Source of the DNA: Agapetus fuscipes
Taxonomy: Eukaryota; Arthropoda; Insecta; Trichoptera; Glossosomatidae
Direction of reading: 5' to 3'
NCBI GenBank assembly: GCA_951799405.1
Contig: OX637342.1
Span: 18,461,298 to 18,525,297 of the forward strand
DNA: 64,000 bases
In this document: positions 61,433 through 64,000 of the stretch, piece by piece
Layout: the number at the start of each line of letters is the position of its first letter
Position numbering within the stretch: the first letter of the stretch is position 1
Notes under the pieces: model-generated
Database searches by the model: none
The model's input: only the letters and a program-made list of their open reading frames with translations
Told to the model about the DNA's origin: nothing
Translations under genes and position numbers: made by a program

Positions 61433-62233
61433 CATTCATCGTAATATTTATAAAAACAAAAAAGCATAGTATAATTGTTTTCAGAAAACAAAGATAATTA
61501 CATTACATTATCAAGTACAACTGCTAATCTTTTCATATTTATGAAAATTAAAATGGCCCGTTATTCCAACGTTTACAGGAGAGATAATCTAATGTTTATT
61601 ATGAAATTACACGTCACACAAATGAAGCAGAATAAATACTTTAAATTAATTTGCATTATTATTTAATTATATTTAGAACGTTGGCAAATAAACGCTTCAA
61701 TTCTAGCGCTTTCCGCGAGCACAAACGTTTGTACGGAAAATCGTTTTCCTCTCTCGTCATACAAGCAAGTAATGTATTTTTTCAGGATTCTGTTTATTTA
61801 TTCTGCCCAACAATGGGTTCGGGTAAATGGAGTTTTTTTTTGGTGTGTTTTCCGATTTGCAGCATTTTATTTTTATCCGATGAGATCACATTTAGCCCAC
61901 GTTGAAAATATGAATGGATTCCTAATAATTTTTTGTAACAATTGTTTTTGGATACATAAAAACACGTCACTAAATAATTTCTTATTATATTTTTTCATAT
62001 TTATTTAATTAAACTACACAAACAGTGCTTTTTATTGCCGCGTTATCCCATAAGAGCGCTTGAGTTGCATGCTGAGAGCTGGAGTTCGAATCCCACCAAG
62101 GGTATAAGAAATTATTTCCCGCTTCTGTGTTTCATTCAAACCTAAAATAAAATATGGGCAAGGTGAACGCAGTCTTCACAAAAAAATGCAACAAACCCCT
62201 TCGGGAATGGGAAACCTCCACATTACCTGAAGT
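60940..62233. repeat. Duplicated 1.29-kb segment, copy 2
   Basis: Partner of 54185-55478. Here the SINE-1 part continues naturally past ACCTGAAGT (GGTTGACGTAAGG), so this is more likely the ancestral arrangement. Confidence 0.9.
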
Positions 62234-62320
62234 GGTTGACGTAAGGTCGGTCTCCTTACCTGTAAAAATAAATAGTTAATACTCGCCACATACGACACAT
62301 TCAGGGAAAACATGGCAAGG
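62010..62320 (+). mobile_element. Rearranged SINE-1, copy 2, complete body
   Basis: Minus-strand end fused to a plus-strand head and body, running to CATGGCAAG at about 62320. Confidence 0.75.
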
Positions 62321-62321
62321 G

Positions 62322-62490
62322 GACCTTCACTGTTCTCTTGTGGAGGCTGAGTAAGCCTTGCCGGTATTTTATTTTGGGTCTTAAATTAACAATGCAACGG
62401 AAAATCATTTCCGACACCCCCGGTGGGATTCAAAACCGAACTCTCGGCATGGAATGCAAGCACTCTACCAACTAAGCTATCTACCGAACT
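62322..62490 (-). mobile_element. SINE-1 head half
   Basis: The minus-strand head (TAGCTTAGTTGGTAGAGTGC) and upper body are joined tail-to-tail with the previous copy. Confidence 0.8.
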
Positions 62491-62861
62491 TAAGGTTGAG
62501 TAAACTTTCCCAGTATAATAAAATTGACCTTAAAAAACACAAGAAGTCAAAGTTTTTGTATCACCCGCTGTAAAAATCAAAACTCTGCTCACAGGACATA
62601 GGCTCTACGCGTTCTACCATTTAAGCATCGATTGGACTGGACCGGATGTAAATTTTTGATTTCGTAGAATTACGGATTATAGCTCTGCGTTTGATAGGAT
62701 TTTAGACCCGCCAATCATAGAAATACCGATCGTAGTGCTACGAATTGTAGAGGTATATTGAACGTAATGCTACGGCATAGAGCTACGGTGAGGATATTAA
62801 ACTGCATTTCAATGCTGATTGAATATCACTCCAGATGCGATTATGATTACGTAATAATTTA
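62491..62861. other. No recognisable gene
   Basis: Several GTAGAATTACGG / TGCTACGGCATAGAGC-like words repeat loosely between 62660 and 62790. Confidence 0.4.
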
Positions 62862-62950
62862 AGAGCTCAGTACCCGTAGTACGAGTTTTTTTTCACAATA
62901 CTCAATACTCGAGTATTGTGAAAAATTTCGTACGACGGGTACAGAGCTTT
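62862..62950. repeat. Long near-perfect hairpin
   Basis: Arms of about 40 bp, from AAGAGCTCAGTACCCGT to ACAATACTC and back, with a very short loop around 62903-62908. It could be a MITE or a small-RNA-type hairpin. Confidence 0.75.
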
Positions 62951-63097
62951 GAAACTATAATATGTCTCGGTTGTCATTTCACTACGAGTGGCCAAAGCTT
63001 CTGAAAACTTTATTTGTAGCTTGTTTTCTTTTCTGCTTTTAATTTTCAGGTACCGCAATCTTTATTATTTTTATTTATTTTTAAATGTAAAAAATTA

Positions 63098-63278
63098 GAA
63101 TTCATATTAAATGCACGCACCCAAACGACACCTGTAAGTTCGTGCTTACAAATGCTGCGTGCCTTAAATCAAATGAACACGCTGAAATTTCCTGAATTAG
63201 GTGGGACATTTGCAAATTAAACCTCCTTTACAGTATAGGTGGGCAGCCTCATACCAACCTATAAGTCAAGAAAATCAA
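63098..63278 (-). repeat. Diverged RX copy
   Basis: ATTCATATTAAATGCACGC through CAGCCTCATACCAACCTATA. Confidence 0.75.
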
Positions 63279-63339
63279 TAAGAAAAAATATTTAACTTAC
63301 CAACAATAACAATAAACTTTATAATTGCAAAAGATAGTT

Positions 63340-64000
63340 TATGGATTCACAGAAAATTTAAGAAAAATCGTCGGAGCCGTTTTTGAGAAAATCGCATTTT
63401 AAATTTTCAGCTCTTCGGAAGCCATCTTGAATTTTCAAAATAGTAAAAAATCTTTGATTACGAATTAGAGTGATAAACTTATTCTTTCTATCAAATCTAA
63501 AACAAATTTAAATATCTAGCATTTTAATAGGTTTTTGTAATATTGTCTATTTAAAATTTCAGGTCGTGTAAACGGTGCTTTATATTATTTTTTCAAAAAT
63601 CTTTTTTTTTAATTTTGTAGAAATTTATGTTGTCTATAATATTGTAGAACATTATATGTTTGTTGACTCCTTAACTTTCGAGAAAATCACAATCGTTTGG
63701 GTTTTCATATGGAAGCCCATAGACACAGATTAGTAAGAGTGTTGCCATTACTAATTTATTAAGTTAAAAACTTATTAGTGGCAACTCTGAAAATTTAAGA
63801 AAAGTTCTTGGAGCCATTTTTGGGAAAAGTGCAATTTTATGTTTTTTTTGTATGGCAGCCATGTTGAATTTTCAAATTGGTGTAATGTCATGTTATTCAT
63901 ACTTAATACATGTCCAAAAAAGTTGATGTAGCCAAAATTTGGTATCTCTAGGTCTTATACTTTGGAAAGTGACACACATACACACATACAGACGAACGTT
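63340..64000. repeat. Two diverged copies of an unknown repeat
   Basis: 63350-63440 and 63788-63880 share AAAATTTAAGAAAA, GGAGCC.TTTTTG and a CAGC...TTGAATTTTCAAA end. The window ends in an ACACACATACA-type run typical of an insect repeat terminus. No coding frame. Confidence 0.5.

Overview
This window looks like arthropod, most likely insect, nuclear DNA made almost entirely of transposable elements. I recognise no host protein-coding gene. The arthropod call rests on an R1-clade LINE, an intact BEL/Pao LTR retrotransposon, RTE and L2/CR1-like LINEs, tRNA-derived SINEs and an AT-rich background. The species cannot be fixed from the sequence.

Layout. (1) 1-3110: LINE fragments, a SINE, and two short units carrying hammerhead-ribozyme motifs. 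(2) 3111-11395 (minus): LINE A, an ORF1/ORF2 element with a poly(A) tail, split by a second LINE, B (6947-10712). (3) 12764-28256: a nested stack. A SINE-1 copy holds an RTE tail and a 5'-truncated L2-like LINE C. LINE C in turn holds a full-length R1-clade LINE D (14227-20194) and a BEL/Pao element E (20896-28102) with near-identical LTRs. (4) 28690-29395: a minisatellite that reverses orientation. (5) 31.2-36.8 kb: a SINE with a 5S rRNA head inside a DNA transposon, an RTE LINE F, and a hAT remnant. (6) 37-64 kb: many copies of three families, plus a 1.29-kb segment present twice (54.2 and 60.9 kb).

Families named here. RX is the RTE 3'-tail repeat: about 250 bp, in both orientations, identical to the 3' UTR of LINE F. 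SINE-1 has A-box TAGCTCAGTTGG and B-box GGTTCGAATCC. SINE-2 has a second tRNA-like head and a 3' end shared with LINE C. M is a short TIR element family. HHR units are short sequences with hammerhead motifs.

How they work together. LINE C probably supplies the retrotransposition machinery for SINE-2, because the 3' tails match. LINE F probably does so for RX. SINE-2 bodies occur with three partners: the LINE C tail, a SINE-1 copy (recurrent dimer), and in one copy a 117-nt 5S rRNA-derived head. ORF2 of A, B and D and the polyprotein of E are uninterrupted. B is 5'-truncated, and F and C are broken. Repeat boundaries are by eye and uncertain by several bases.
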